Shown in pieces: positions 8,686-18,434 of a DNA stretch of 64,000 bases (its first letter is position 1; each line of letters opens with the position of its first letter). The stretch is from Planctomycetota bacterium (GTDB lineage: Bacteria; Planctomycetota; Planctomycetia; Pirellulales; Lacipirellulaceae): NCBI GenBank assembly GCA_029259945.1, contig JAJDEF010000022.1, positions 62,001-126,000 of the forward strand, given 5' to 3'. A program made the translations under genes and the position numbers. Below the pieces are notes generated by a model. The model saw only the letters and a program-made list of their open reading frames with translations, ran no database searches and was not told the DNA's origin.

Positions 8686-8758
8686 AGAAACAGATTTTGG
8701 TGTGAGAACAAGAAACTACATACAGACTATTTCAACACTCTATTGAAAGAGAAGCTCA

Positions 8759-9457
8759 TTGGCTACCGACAGAACACCTCAAACCAACGGCCTGAACCCC
8801 GAAGCTTTGCGCGCCGTGATGGACGAGATACTCACCGATAGCAAAACCAAACTGGGGGAAGAGCAGATTGCGCTATTAGACCGCTATCGAGAGGCCCTCT
8901 GGCAGAAAAACGAACAGCTCAATCTTACTCGTCACACGACGCTCGAAAAGTTTGTCAGCCGCGATCTGGTAGATAGCCTGGAGCTGGCGAAGCTACTAAA
9001 ACCGAAAGAGCGAATTCTGGACGTGGGTACCGGGGGAGGTGTGCCAGGGCTGATTTTAGCGATTTGCCGACCAGACTTGCGTGTAAGCGTTTGTGAGTCG
9101 ACCCAAAAGAAGGCTCGGGCGGTGCAGTCGATCGTCGAAGAATTGCAGTTGCCGGTGCAAGTCTTCGCTTGCCGGGCAGAGGAGGTGTTACAGCTAAAAA
9201 CCTTTGACACCTTAGTGGCGCGAGCCGTGGCGGCAATGTCGAAGATTCTGTTTTGGGTGCAACCTCATTGGGATGCGTTTGATCGATTACTCCTTATCAA
9301 AGGCCCTCGCTGGGTTGAAGAACGCGGCGAAGCACGTCATCGAGGACTACTGAAACAGCTTGAATTGCGCAAAGTTGCTACCTATCCCACACTAGGAAAT
9401 GATTTTGAGAGCGTTATTTTGAATGTACGTCAGGCAAGCTCGGCGAACCAGCAGTAG
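8759..9457 (+). CDS. rsmG: 16S rRNA m7G527 methyltransferase
   Basis: SAM-dependent methylation of G527 in 16S rRNA. The 232-residue protein has the family hallmarks NEQLNLTRHTTLEKFVSRDLVDSLEL, then SAM motif I ILDVGTGGGVPGLILAI, and LVARAVAAMSKIL later. The predicted start is TTG at 8759 (MATDRTPQ) with a purine-rich AAAGAGAAG upstream. The first downstream ATG (8819) would remove residues before the helix usually present. rsmG is commonly paired with mnmG or parA genes, but not here. Confidence 0.94.
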   Translation: MATDRTPQTNGLNPEALRAVMDEILTDSKTKLGEEQIALLDRYREALWQKNEQLNLTRHTTLEKFVSRDLVDSLELAKLLKPKERILDVGTGGGVPGLILAICRPDLRVSVCESTQKKARAVQSIVEELQLPVQVFACRAEEVLQLKTFDTLVARAVAAMSKILFWVQPHWDAFDRLLLIKGPRWVEERGEARHRGLLKQLELRKVATYPTLGNDFESVILNVRQASSANQQ

Positions 9458-9576
9458 CATGATGAACGACTCGTATTTTCTCGCCATAAGAACTAGACGA
9501 AGCCATCTGTTGCCGGATAGACTTGACGGAGTAATTTTAGACAATCCACGGACACAGAGTACAATGGAGATTTATC

Positions 9577-9948
9577 GTGGCCGAAGAAAAAACGGAAGCA
9601 GCGAACGAAGAAGCTGACGCTAAAGGTTCGATTGGTGGCAAGGTTGGCCAACAGCAAGAACAGGCAAATCGAGTTCATGTCGACGATTCTGGCGCCACAT
9701 GCTCCTATGCAAATTTCTGCCGGGTCACCGGCACTCCCGAAGAGTTGATCATCGATTTTGGACTCAATGCCCAACCGTTTGGTGTTCCGACCGAACCCGT
9801 GAAAATTTCACAGCGAATTGTGACCAACTACTACACTGCCAAGCGGATGCTGCATGCTTTGCATCTGTCGGTGCAGCGTCACGAGCAGGCGTTTGGTGTG
9901 CTAGAAACCGACGTACAGAAACGCGTAGTTGGCAAGCCACAAGCATAA
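9577..9948 (+). CDS. DUF3467 family protein
   Basis: A 123-residue cytoplasmic protein of unknown function. After a charged Ala/Glu-rich N-terminal stretch comes the compact DUF3467-like core (about 35-110): YANFCRVTGTPEELIIDFGLNAQPFG, then VKISQRIVTNYYTAKRMLHALHLSVQRHE. The start is GTG at 9577 with GGAG at a normal distance. Homologues are short proteins that often start with a strand reading YSNF or YANF. No enzymatic motif is visible. The family assignment rests on pattern recognition of this core. Confidence 0.8.
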   Translation: MAEEKTEAANEEADAKGSIGGKVGQQQEQANRVHVDDSGATCSYANFCRVTGTPEELIIDFGLNAQPFGVPTEPVKISQRIVTNYYTAKRMLHALHLSVQRHEQAFGVLETDVQKRVVGKPQA

Positions 9949-9969
9949 CGATCGCAAGTTGCTGTCGCC

Positions 9970-10308
9970 CTAAATCCCTTGGCTTAGCTGACGGCTACGT
10001 TCCATGGCATCTTCGGCGAGTTTGATGTAATCCATGTTGTTAGTGCCAGCGTAAGCCCGCTGGAACGTAACACTCAGGGCGGTGTAGCTGAACGGGTCGT
10101 CAGGCTCTAGTTCAGCAGCCCGCTGAGCGTGTTTGATCGCCTCTTCGTGGTTTTCTAGACGCTGCTGAACGACAGCCAGGGCCGAGTGCGCAAGGGCGTA
10201 ATTCTCGTCGAGCGCGAGTGCTTCGTTAAACTTGACAACCGCTTCTTCAAGCTTGCCAGCGTCTTTGAGACGGTCGGCTTCGTCATAAATGGCGACTACG
10301 TCGGACAT
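9970..10308 (-). CDS. Small tetratricopeptide repeat protein
   Basis: A 112-residue soluble protein made of about two and a half TPR units: AIYDEADRLKDAGKLEEAVVKFNEALALDENYALAHSALA and a second unit continuing EEAIKHAQRAAELEPDDPFSYTALS. TPRs mediate protein-protein contacts. No signal peptide or other domain is present. The ATG at 10308 is preceded by a good GGAGGAGAG ribosome binding site, so this is a genuine, probably well-translated gene. It is convergent with the DUF3467 gene (21 bp apart). The partner is unknown. Confidence 0.85.
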   Translation of the reverse strand: MSDVVAIYDEADRLKDAGKLEEAVVKFNEALALDENYALAHSALAVVQQRLENHEEAIKHAQRAAELEPDDPFSYTALSVTFQRAYAGTNNMDYIKLAEDAMERSRQLSQGI

Positions 10309-10616
10309 GGTTATGCTCTCCTCCAGAAATCCCTGCTAGCTAGTGTAGCCGGGCTTCTTTGCTGCTGATCTTGGTTTGAGTGGTCGAAAACGCGAGTCTA
10401 ACGCACGCTAGCACGGTTCGCACAGGGGGTAGCAGTTGTTAGCCCAAGTAATTGGGGCGATTTAGTGCAATTCGACCCTCAAACGTTAAGCCCATACAAA
10501 CGGATTAACCGATAACATCGCTAGCGGAGTTTCCCGTTCCGCGGACAACTCGACGACTGCATGAGCCTCTTCTACCCGGCTGGCTGGTGTAAGTTGCACT
10601 CCCATGAGGATCCACC
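10309..10616. other. Divergent intergenic region
   Basis: About 308 bp between the divergent TPR gene and lpxA. It presumably holds both promoters. I see no RNA gene, strong hairpin or plausible ORF in it. Confidence 0.5.
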
Positions 10617-11483
10617 GTGACTATCCACTCGACTGCGATTGTAAGTTCTCAGGCAGAAATTGGCGCTGAGGTAGAAATCGGCCCTTATTGCATTGTCGAG
10701 GCAGGAACGCAAATTGGAGATGGGTGTCGACTGGTTGCGCATGTGAATATTCGTGAAGGCACCTCACTCGGCTCGGAGACCATCGTTTGCGAAGGGGCAG
10801 TGTTGGGTGGGTTGCCACAACATCTCAACGCCCCTGCCAATCCAGGCACTTTGGTCATCGGTGCCCGAAATACCGTACGCGAGCATGTAACGATTCATCG
10901 CTCAATGACAGCGGGTAAGGCCACCCAAATTGGCGACAATTGTCTGCTGATGGTGGGTTGTCATGTGGCCCACGATTGTTGCCTGGGGAATGAAGTGATT
11001 CTCACCAACGGGGTGATGCTAGGTGGTCACATCCAGGTTGGCGATCGGGCATGCTTCGGAGGCAATGCCGCGGTGCATCAGTTCACTCGGGTAGGTCGCT
11101 TGGCCATGGTGGGGGGTTGCACCAAGGTGGTGCAGGATGTGCCGCCATTTATGCTCACCGACGGCACAACGGCATTTATTATTGGGCTCAACAAAGTAGG
11201 CTTACGCCGTGCTGGTTTCGATCGCAATAATATCGCCGAATTGAAGGCCGCTTATCGATTAATCTATCGCGAAGGATTGCCCTTTCAGGAAATGATATCG
11301 GCCTTGGAAGAGCAATTTCCCGTAGGCGTTGCGGGCGAGTTTGCTGAGTTCTTTCGCAATGGTCGTCGTGGGTTTGTTCAAGAACGCCGAAGCCCACCAC
11401 GAGCGGCACTGCGCGTGCATCCAGCGGTAGATGAACTCGAGGATCACGAAGAGACTACCGAAGTGAGTAGGTTGATAGGGTGA
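10617..11483 (+). CDS. lpxA: UDP-N-acetylglucosamine O-acyltransferase
   Basis: First step of lipid A synthesis: transfer of a 3-hydroxyacyl chain from ACP to UDP-GlcNAc. Residues 1-190 are hexapeptide repeats forming a left-handed beta helix (AEIGAEVEIGPYCIVEAGTQIG ...). The catalytic histidine is His119 in GCHVAHDC, matching E. coli His125. HQFTRVGRLAMVGGCTKVVQDVPP and the C-terminal helical part (GLRRAGFDRNNIAELKAAYRLIYREG) are typical of LpxA. The start is GTG at 10617 with GAGGA upstream. At 288 residues it is slightly longer than usual because of a charged C-terminal tail. Its presence implies an LPS-type outer membrane. Confidence 0.95.
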   Translation: MTIHSTAIVSSQAEIGAEVEIGPYCIVEAGTQIGDGCRLVAHVNIREGTSLGSETIVCEGAVLGGLPQHLNAPANPGTLVIGARNTVREHVTIHRSMTAGKATQIGDNCLLMVGCHVAHDCCLGNEVILTNGVMLGGHIQVGDRACFGGNAAVHQFTRVGRLAMVGGCTKVVQDVPPFMLTDGTTAFIIGLNKVGLRRAGFDRNNIAELKAAYRLIYREGLPFQEMISALEEQFPVGVAGEFAEFFRNGRRGFVQERRSPPRAALRVHPAVDELEDHEETTEVSRLIG

Positions 11484-11582
11484 CTAGTGTGCGATTTTTG
11501 ATGGTTGATCTGTAAAAGCACTATACCACGTCCTGGATAGGTTATCTCACAGAAGAGCCTCTTCATTCGCTGCATCTAAAAT

Positions 11583-11613
11583 AATCCTTTCCGGGCATTG
11601 CCCGGAAAGGATT
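11583..11613. terminator. Bidirectional hairpin terminator
   Basis: A perfect 14-bp stem, AATCCTTTCCGGGC (11583-11596) with GCCCGGAAAGGATT (11600-11613), around loop ATT. It has T-rich tails on both sides and lies between the convergent ends of lpxA and the PEP-CTERM gene. Confidence 0.85.
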
Positions 11614-11650
11614 TTCGCACAGCTAAGAGTACTTTTCATGAGTGGGGAGA

Positions 11651-12808
11651 TCACTTGAAAAGTCTGTTCGCCCGCCCGCGTGGCCTACGCCCTCGACCCA
11701 TCAACACCAACCCCGAGATCAGGAGGAGCCCAGCGCTCGATGGCTCGGGGACTGCGGCAGCCGCGTCCACCACTGCAGCCACCATGTTGGCGGAAATGAA
11801 ATTGCCCAAGTAGCTAGTTCCGTTCCCATCCACGTCGGTTGGGTCGGTGATATCGTGACCGAGGAAATCGAAATCCGGTTCGTTTTCAGCGGTCACCGGG
11901 CCGATGTACTCGAAGAATTCGTATCGGCGAACGATCAGCTTATCCGAATCTTGAAGTGGGTCTACCTTCACCTTTGGGGGTTTACCCCCTTCGAGCAATT
12001 CCCATTCGGTCTCGAGCTCTGCGACATCTTCGGGCACGATGACGTTGCCCGAATTCAGGTCTTCGAGCAAAATTTGCATTTCTTCTGGGGTGCCGGGCGC
12101 AAAATCCGATCCGAATTTTACCTTAAAGACTTTCATCCACGTCGAGTCAGGTCTTTGAACAACCACTTCGACGGGCTCCGGAACCTCAATCTCGATCTCT
12201 AGAGCCGCCCCGCCACCATTGCCTGGGTTATAGTTCCAGACAGGGCCGGGTATTGTCTCGGGCATGGTGCCGATTCTCTCGTACGTTCCATTGTTGTCGT
12301 TGAGCCAGAAGAACCGCTTTGCCGTTGGCTGGGCGTTTCCTTTGATCCAGAAGCCGAAGTGCTCGCACCCTTCGGTATTTACGCAGGTATGCCCATTGGT
12401 ATTGATCGGATTGATAACGGGCGACAAAGAGCCGTTGTTGACAACTGGGTTAAAGTTGTATCCCTTGAACGTAATTCGCGTGCCAGCAAAGCTGCCCAGC
12501 GTGTCGTTGTACTCGACAATCGTTTTGATGTCATAGTGCGAAGGGTAGGTGCCTCCGATGTCGGACGAGTGAACACCTTCGAGTTCAATTTCTGCGCCCT
12601 CGGTTGGTTCCGGGGGTTCGCCCGGGTCAGTGGTGGGGTAGGTGTCGAAGTTAGAAAGGGTCCCGGTGATGGGAGATGCATGAGCGGTTGCAACGCCCAG
12701 TGCCACAGCAAGTACCACCAACACCACGCCGCACTGCAACCTTGGGAGTGAACTGATCAAGGACCAGCCAGACTTCCAACAACGTGTTGCGTACAATGAC
12801 GTATTCAT
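11651..12808 (-). CDS. PEP-CTERM sorted secreted protein
   Basis: Exported 385-residue protein. The start ATG at 12808 has a strong AAGGAGA eight bases upstream. A signal peptide (about residues 27-43, VVLVVLAVALGVATAHA) precedes a beta-rich, acidic, Pro-rich body without cysteine-based or catalytic motifs I recognise. The C-terminus has VPEPSSAGLLLISGLVLMG followed by an Arg cluster (GRGRRPRGR), the tripartite PEP-CTERM signal. Family knowledge: such tails are processed by an exosortase and often accompany exopolysaccharide production; no exosortase is in this window. A second PEP-CTERM gene lies at 26179. Specific function unknown. Confidence 0.85.
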   Translation of the reverse strand: MNTSLYATRCWKSGWSLISSLPRLQCGVVLVVLAVALGVATAHASPITGTLSNFDTYPTTDPGEPPEPTEGAEIELEGVHSSDIGGTYPSHYDIKTIVEYNDTLGSFAGTRITFKGYNFNPVVNNGSLSPVINPINTNGHTCVNTEGCEHFGFWIKGNAQPTAKRFFWLNDNNGTYERIGTMPETIPGPVWNYNPGNGGGAALEIEIEVPEPVEVVVQRPDSTWMKVFKVKFGSDFAPGTPEEMQILLEDLNSGNVIVPEDVAELETEWELLEGGKPPKVKVDPLQDSDKLIVRRYEFFEYIGPVTAENEPDFDFLGHDITDPTDVDGNGTSYLGNFISANMVAAVVDAAAAVPEPSSAGLLLISGLVLMGRGRRPRGRANRLFK

Positions 12809-13074
12809 TATTCTCTTCTCCTTGTTGATGTACTCCTTTGTGAATCTAACGCTGTACGCGAAGGAGCGACTCGCCACAGTGCCTCATCTTTCGGTCCCGG
12901 CCGACGTTGTCTGAATAACCTTTGCCAATACACCTTTCTCTAAACAGGAGAGTCAGATCGCACGGCTTGAGCCGCCACGAAAAGTCAAAGAATGATAAAG
13001 GTGGGGGATTGCATGCAATCCGGGTGAGCCGAGAACGACTTCGAGAAACACGACTTTGCACTGCTTCTGCGAGC

Positions 13075-14208
13075 CTAACTGCGTAGCGATTGGCTCATGC
13101 CGGAGGCGACGGGCAGAAAGATGAGAATGGGCAGCCAAGCTGCCAGCGTAGGGCGTAACAGATGAAGGCCCCCGAGTGATTGGCAAGCGAGTGTCACGAC
13201 CGAAAACACCACAACAACCAGCAAGCAGAGGCCAATCGAGAGAAATACGTTTCGATTACGCCGTGAAAACATCAGCGGTAGCCCAAGCATCAACAGCGTG
13301 GCATCGGCGACCGGTTGAGTGAGTCGCGAGTGAACGGCAACCCGCACGTCGGCCCCCAGTTCGGTGCTCGGGCGGCTAAGTTCCGTAATCAATTCGCCCG
13401 TCGAAGCGTAATGCCGCCAACTCGAACCACCGGCTAGCAGTTCAAACGGAACTTGAGAAACGACAAAGGCTTGCCCTGGTTCAAGCCAAGTAGCATCGCG
13501 AGGGGTGATGACAACCGGCTCGTTGTCAAAGTACAGCGAGGCGAGGCGGTCGATCCTTCGAGGCGTCGAAACTCCGTCGAGCAAGTAACCAGCCGCGTGC
13601 TCTGCGTTGGCCGTTTGGTAGTACGCATTCTCGGCGACCAACTGTTTGTCATATTGTGCTAAGTGACTGGGCAGGATGAAGGCCGGTTCAAGAATGCGTC
13701 GTTCAAGGGCAAAAGTTTTTTGCCCACCAATGAGAATATCAGTGCGCCCATCAAAACGGGGTTCAAGATCGCGGGATTCGGTACCACCCAAATCGCTCGT
13801 ATCTCTCGATAACTCGTCGCGAAGGTGCGGGATGATCAATTCTCGATTCGCGACGCCCAGCAGACTGACTGCTATCGTCGCAAAGATAAGTGGTTTGACA
13901 ACGCGAAATTTCGAAATACCTGCTGCCAACATGGCGGTCAACTCTTCGTGTCGTTGAAGCCAAGTGGCGGTAAAGATCGCCGAAATCATGGCTAGGATGC
14001 CGCTCGAACGATCAAAGAAACTCAAAGAGCGATAGGCATAGTATTCGCTAAGTACACCCAGCAGAGAGCCTTGCTTTTTCGCATAGCTCGAAAATTGATC
14101 GAGGTGACCAAAAGCGTCGATCACGATGTAAAGACCCATCATGCTGACAAAACAGATCGCAAATACCTGGACGTATTGTCGCAGGAGGTAGCGGTCAAGA
14201 ATCGTCAT
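13075..14208 (-). CDS. LptF/LptG family permease (YjgP/YjgQ)
   Basis: Inner-membrane permease of the type that, with LptB, extracts LPS toward the outer membrane. The 377-residue protein starts MTILDRYLLRQYVQVFAIC, the standard N-terminus of the family. Three N-terminal membrane helices, a periplasmic beta-rich domain (about 120-270) and three C-terminal helices (TQPVADATLLMLGLPLMF, then VFLSIGLCLLVVVVFSV, then WLPILIFLPVASGM) fit YjgP/YjgQ. I chose the ATG at 14208; the longer frame to 14328 lacks family support. Whether it is LptF or LptG cannot be told from one copy. Confidence 0.88.
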   Translation of the reverse strand: MTILDRYLLRQYVQVFAICFVSMMGLYIVIDAFGHLDQFSSYAKKQGSLLGVLSEYYAYRSLSFFDRSSGILAMISAIFTATWLQRHEELTAMLAAGISKFRVVKPLIFATIAVSLLGVANRELIIPHLRDELSRDTSDLGGTESRDLEPRFDGRTDILIGGQKTFALERRILEPAFILPSHLAQYDKQLVAENAYYQTANAEHAAGYLLDGVSTPRRIDRLASLYFDNEPVVITPRDATWLEPGQAFVVSQVPFELLAGGSSWRHYASTGELITELSRPSTELGADVRVAVHSRLTQPVADATLLMLGLPLMFSRRNRNVFLSIGLCLLVVVVFSVVTLACQSLGGLHLLRPTLAAWLPILIFLPVASGMSQSLRS

Positions 14209-14352
14209 GACGGGCAAGCCAGTGAGTGAAGAAGCGAGATAGCTGGGCGGGGAGAGTACCGAACGAGGATTACCACGGTCAAGAGAAGACCGAATGCGTA
14301 ATAGAACTATAAAAATCGGCCCACTCAATCAAAAAACAGGCATAAAGAATCG

Positions 14353-14434
14353 CCACAGGGGACACAGAGCAGCACGGAGTGCCTAAAAAATCTTTGCTCC
14401 GTGTTCTCTGTGGTTAAACAAATTGGTGTTTATT
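14353..14434. repeat. CTCTGTGG-type intergenic inverted repeat, copy A
   Basis: CCACAGGGGACACAGAGCAGC near the left end pairs imperfectly with GCTCCGTGTTCTCTGTGG near the right end. The element ends with TTGGTGTTTATTT. A closely similar element lies at 33526-33625, and shorter relatives sit near 20270, 20925, 34471 and 54209. Confidence 0.7.
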
Positions 14435-14519
14435 TCGGGTAGTTGCGACTTTTCTGAAAATCATCGGGTAAACTGCGTGTACTCGAAGCAGCTTGTGCTA
14501 GCACCAATGGGTATCTGCC

Positions 14520-15272
14520 ATGGCAACAGTCAGTAAAGGTTGGTTGCGGCAGGCGGGCACCTGCATGCTCGACCTGCTGTTTCCGTCCAGTTGTCTCGCA
14601 TGCGATGCCGAGATCGAAAAAGTCGCCGATGGGGCAGATCTGTGTGAGCCATGTCGTAGTCAGTTGACCTGCAGCACCGGACCTGTCTGCAAGCAATGTG
14701 CGAGTCGAGTACCAGAAATCCCCGGGGACGTTGCCGAATGTGGACATTGCCGTGAAGATAAGCTCCGGTTTGATCGAGCGCTCGCGTGGGGCCAATACGA
14801 GGGCTTACTACGCGAATTACTGATGAAGATGAAGGGAGATCGGAGCGAACGGATGGCGCGGATGTTTAGTCGAATGTTGTTAGCCGAATTCAGTGAACAG
14901 CTTACGGCAGACAAATTCGATGCCGTGGTGGCGGTGCCGATGCACCCGTGGCGCCGGTTCAAGCGGGGAACCAACTCGCCCGCCGTGATGGCAAAGACCC
15001 TCGGTCACCAGTTGGGGGTACCGTTTTTAAGGCGCCCCTTGGCTCGCCGTAACTCCTTTACCCAAAAGGGTTTAACTCGCACAGCAAGATTTCGTTCTAT
15101 GCGAAACGAGATTTGGTCCAGAGCGGGCTATCATTTAGGGGCGTTTCGCGTGCTGCTGATCGACGATATCCTCACGACCGGTGCCACCTGTAGCGAAGCC
15201 GCTCGAGCGCTGAAGCAAGCGGGAGCTGCGGAAGTGACTGTGTTGGTCGTCGGCCGGACGTCGACGAACTAG
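14520..15272 (+). CDS. ComF family phosphoribosyltransferase-like protein
   Basis: A 250-residue ComF/GntX-type protein. The N-terminus has two CxxC pairs around residues 22-85 (CLAC ... CEPC and CKQC ... CGHC), a zinc-ribbon pattern. The C-terminal half is a type I phosphoribosyltransferase fold with VLLIDDILTTGATCSEAARAL, the PRPP-binding loop. In naturally competent bacteria ComF is involved in DNA uptake. In others the role is unproven, so competence is only a possibility here. It is a single gene, downstream of repeat copy A. Confidence 0.88.
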   Translation: MATVSKGWLRQAGTCMLDLLFPSSCLACDAEIEKVADGADLCEPCRSQLTCSTGPVCKQCASRVPEIPGDVAECGHCREDKLRFDRALAWGQYEGLLRELLMKMKGDRSERMARMFSRMLLAEFSEQLTADKFDAVVAVPMHPWRRFKRGTNSPAVMAKTLGHQLGVPFLRRPLARRNSFTQKGLTRTARFRSMRNEIWSRAGYHLGAFRVLLIDDILTTGATCSEAARALKQAGAAEVTVLVVGRTSTN

Positions 15273-15351
15273 GGCTTCAAACCGCCCAACCGCCCACTAG
15301 GGCAAGCCATGCTGCTTATCAAGCAGCTCACAAATCGCAGAATAGCTGACC

Positions 15352-16284
15352 ATGGATGTTCCTGAATTACCAACTGGCAAGAAACGAGGTGCGCTCGATC
15401 CCTTTCGTCGAGCCGTGCTTGGTGGGCTCGCCGTACTGTTGCCGCCCCTGCTAACCATTGTGATTTTTCTATGGGTTGGCAATACGGTTACCAACTACCT
15501 ACTCGAGCCGATGGAATCGGGCGCTCGCCGTTTGTTGGTCGGCCATTTTCAAACCTGGATTCACTCTTCCGAGGATATCCCACCGGCTCAGATTCGTGAT
15601 GGCCAAGAAGAAAACTTCACCCGGCCTTATCAAAAAACTGAAGATGGCCAGCTAGTTCGATCCGAGATGTTTGATTTCGTGCGAGGCGAGATCAATGGTC
15701 CGATGCCTGGCAACGCAAACGAGGTGGTCGAGGTTTATGTCGAGCGGAAATTCCTGCGCCGACACATTGTGATTCCAATCTTTCTCTGCGTCTTCCTGCT
15801 GGTGCTCTATTTGCTCGGGAAATTCCTGGCGGCAGGCATGGGCCGGTTCTTTTGGATGCAGATCGAGCGAGTCATCAATCGACTCCCACTCGTTCGCAAT
15901 GTCTATTCCTCGGTCAAGCAAGTCACCGATTTCTTGTTTACCGAACGCGAGATCGAGTATACCCGTGTAGTGGCCGTCGAGTATCCGCGTAAAGGCATTT
16001 GGACAATCGCGATGGTCACGGGCGAAAGCTTACTCGACATTCGCTGCGCCGCCAACGAACCGGTGTTGTCCATTTTAGTCCCCACGTCGCCTATGCCCTT
16101 TACCGGGTTCACCGTGACGGTGAAAAAAAGCGAAACCATCGACCTGAATCTCACCATCGATCAGGCATTTCAGTTCATCGTAAGCTGCGGCGTGGTGGTG
16201 CCTCCACAACAAATGACGCAAGCACTGGCCGACCGCGAGCGAGCAGGTAACAATCCCGCACTCACGTCGCCAAGCCACGAATAG
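15352..16284 (+). CDS. DUF502 family membrane protein
   Basis: A 310-residue integral membrane protein. Two hydrophobic helices (about 24-45, GGLAVLLPPLLTIVIFLWVG, and about 140-160, HIVIPIFLCVFLLVLYLLGKF) flank a region of unknown function. After them come the DUF502 signature elements RLPLVRNVYSSVKQVTDF and VAVEYPRKGIWTIAMVTG, and a C-terminal LVPTSPMPFTGFTVTV stretch. The biochemical role is unknown. The ATG at 15352 is the only plausible start. It is convergent with sppA, with a five-base gap. Confidence 0.85.
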   Translation: MDVPELPTGKKRGALDPFRRAVLGGLAVLLPPLLTIVIFLWVGNTVTNYLLEPMESGARRLLVGHFQTWIHSSEDIPPAQIRDGQEENFTRPYQKTEDGQLVRSEMFDFVRGEINGPMPGNANEVVEVYVERKFLRRHIVIPIFLCVFLLVLYLLGKFLAAGMGRFFWMQIERVINRLPLVRNVYSSVKQVTDFLFTEREIEYTRVVAVEYPRKGIWTIAMVTGESLLDIRCAANEPVLSILVPTSPMPFTGFTVTVKKSETIDLNLTIDQAFQFIVSCGVVVPPQQMTQALADRERAGNNPALTSPSHE

Positions 16285-16289
16285 CACTG

Positions 16290-18149
16290 CTATTTAATCT
16301 CAACCCAAAACGGCATCATCAACGTCACCGGCTCTCGCATCACTTGTTGCCATTGAACCGCACGTCGCAAGGGTTCACCCAGTTCGGGCGCTAGGTGCAT
16401 TACCGCACCGAGAATTTTTGCTTCACGCTCTGCTTCCAAGTCGGCTCCAAAAAACGATTCCAACGGATTCTCAGGTTCTGGAAGAATCATAAGATCCACC
16501 TCTTCATCCGCCTCGAGACCCGCCAGTTGCTTGGCGGCTTGAACGGCATCTTTTAGCGTCCCAAGTTCGTCAACCAACCCATTGCGATTGGCATCGCGGC
16601 CCGTATAAATCTGGCCACCAGCAAGCGACTCCAACTTTTCAAGCGGCATCTTCCGGCCTTTGGCCGCCTTGCTCGTAAACAAGCGATAGATATCTTGCAT
16701 CATTTGGCGAACGACTTTTCGTTCGCTTTGGCTAAATTTTTCGGTGCTCGAAAACAAACCGCTATTTTCACCTCGGCTAATGACATCGGTCGACATGCCA
16801 ATCTTTTTGTAAAGTCCCCCGAAGACGATTTTTCCGCCAACCACGCCGATCGATCCAGTAATCGTCCCCGGCTCGGCAATAATTTGGTCGGCCCCCATCG
16901 CGATGTAATACCCACCACTGGCAGCCACATCACCCATGCTTGCAACGATCGGAATGTCGAGAGCCTGGGTTGCTCGCCAAATCAAATCGCTCGCCAAAGC
17001 CGAACCACCTGGGCTGTTAATCCGCAACACAATGGCCTTCACGTCTTTGTCGTTGGCCGCCTCTTCGAGAGCCTCGACGATTGTCTCAGACCCGATGGTC
17101 GAGCTCCCCCAGGCGTTACTCTCGCTTTTGCCCGACATAATCGGACCCACTGCGTAAATAATCGCTACCTTGGCCCCTTTCGACTTCTTACCACCCGAGC
17201 CACTACCAACCATGGCCTGAAACAACTTGATCATGCCCATCGGCCCCGAAAAATCGGTGTCGATGTCCTTCTTGCCATAGTTCACCACATAAACCAAATC
17301 ATCTGCCTGATATTGTTTAGTGAGTTGCGCACGGTACTCGTCCGCGTAGGCAATGCGATCTATCAAACCTGCCTTCTTCGCTTCGGTGGTGGTCAGCAAT
17401 CCGCGGTCGACAATCGCGCGCACCTCGTCAATCTTCAACTGACGGTCAGCGGCAACCGTCGAGACCAACTGGTCGAAAAGATCGTCGACCATCGCGGTTC
17501 GATTGATGCGTACCGGCTCGCTCATACTGTTGCGAGTAAGCGGTTCAGCCGCCCCTTTGTAGGCGCCAACATGCATCATGTCGGCCTCAAGCCCCAGCAT
17601 GTCTAGCATGTCTTTCAGATACGAAAACTCGGCTCGAACCCCAGGCAAAAGTATCACCCCTGCCTCAGGCATCACGATCTCGTCGCAAGCTGCAGCGAGC
17701 AAATACTGAGTGCCCCTCGCCGATTCCATCACCGCATGCACCTTTTTGCCTGCGGCTCGAATGCGGGCGATCGCCGCACGCAGCTCGTTGAGCTTGCCAC
17801 GCGGAATTCTCATGGGGCGAATCTCGAGCACGACGCCTGCAATCTTTTTATCCTGGGCAGCCTTATCGAGTCGTAGGATCGTCTTGCGTAGATCGATACC
17901 CAAATCGCCAAAAAACGACATCTGGCCGGGCGACTCCGGCAACTCCCCCTGAATCTTGAGATAAGCTAAACGCACCTTGTTCTGCTCAACGGCTTCTTCG
18001 GTAGCTTCCGATTCTTCGCCCGCTTCTGCTGTGCTCGATTCGACAGTGGTCTGCTCGGAGGTGACCTCGTCTGCCCATGTTTGCAAAGCCGGCAGACTCA
18101 CCAAAACCATTGCTAGCATTGCTGGCCAATATTCTAGGAACTTACGCAT
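16290..18149 (-). CDS. sppA: Signal peptide peptidase SppA, 67-kDa type
   Basis: Membrane-anchored serine protease that degrades cleaved signal peptides. The 619-residue protein has an N-terminal signal/anchor (about 8-26), an acidic linker and two ClpP-like domains. The first carries the general base lysine in MHVGAYKGAAEPLTR (E. coli Lys209 equivalent). The second carries the nucleophile serine in GDVAASGGYYIAMGAD. This is the long, tandem-domain form. The start ATG has GAGGG upstream. It is divergent from the SPOR-like gene at 18435. Confidence 0.93.
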   Translation of the reverse strand: MRKFLEYWPAMLAMVLVSLPALQTWADEVTSEQTTVESSTAEAGEESEATEEAVEQNKVRLAYLKIQGELPESPGQMSFFGDLGIDLRKTILRLDKAAQDKKIAGVVLEIRPMRIPRGKLNELRAAIARIRAAGKKVHAVMESARGTQYLLAAACDEIVMPEAGVILLPGVRAEFSYLKDMLDMLGLEADMMHVGAYKGAAEPLTRNSMSEPVRINRTAMVDDLFDQLVSTVAADRQLKIDEVRAIVDRGLLTTTEAKKAGLIDRIAYADEYRAQLTKQYQADDLVYVVNYGKKDIDTDFSGPMGMIKLFQAMVGSGSGGKKSKGAKVAIIYAVGPIMSGKSESNAWGSSTIGSETIVEALEEAANDKDVKAIVLRINSPGGSALASDLIWRATQALDIPIVASMGDVAASGGYYIAMGADQIIAEPGTITGSIGVVGGKIVFGGLYKKIGMSTDVISRGENSGLFSSTEKFSQSERKVVRQMMQDIYRLFTSKAAKGRKMPLEKLESLAGGQIYTGRDANRNGLVDELGTLKDAVQAAKQLAGLEADEEVDLMILPEPENPLESFFGADLEAEREAKILGAVMHLAPELGEPLRRAVQWQQVMREPVTLMMPFWVEIK

Positions 18150-18434
18150 TTTCTATCCCTCACTGCTAAATGATGGTTCATCGCTGGAAGTTAAAATTAG
18201 ACAGCAACCCACCCCAGCAAGACGAATGTGGCTTGTCGTAATCATACTGGCAGTTCGCACATTGAAGAGAAATATCGCCCAAAAAATCTCCGTCTAGACG
18301 TGTAGGGGGCGTGCAGCGACAGCGAAACGCACCATCCGGCCTAGCTAGCCTTGAGCCCTTTTGCTACTTTTCCGCCGTCCTCAGGGCACCCCCCGCTCCC
18401 TGTTATCAAATTCTTTCTGTGGAGACCCCCAGCC

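Noticed and set aside
12809..13074. Possible cyclic di-GMP (GEMM) riboswitch upstream of the PEP-CTERM gene
   Set aside because: A GGCAAAGG segment caught the eye, but the conserved GEMM core and tetraloop-receptor pattern are not there.
16695..17606. Plus-strand 303-codon ORF
   Set aside because: Shadow of sppA on the opposite strand; His/Arg-rich composition typical of antisense frames.
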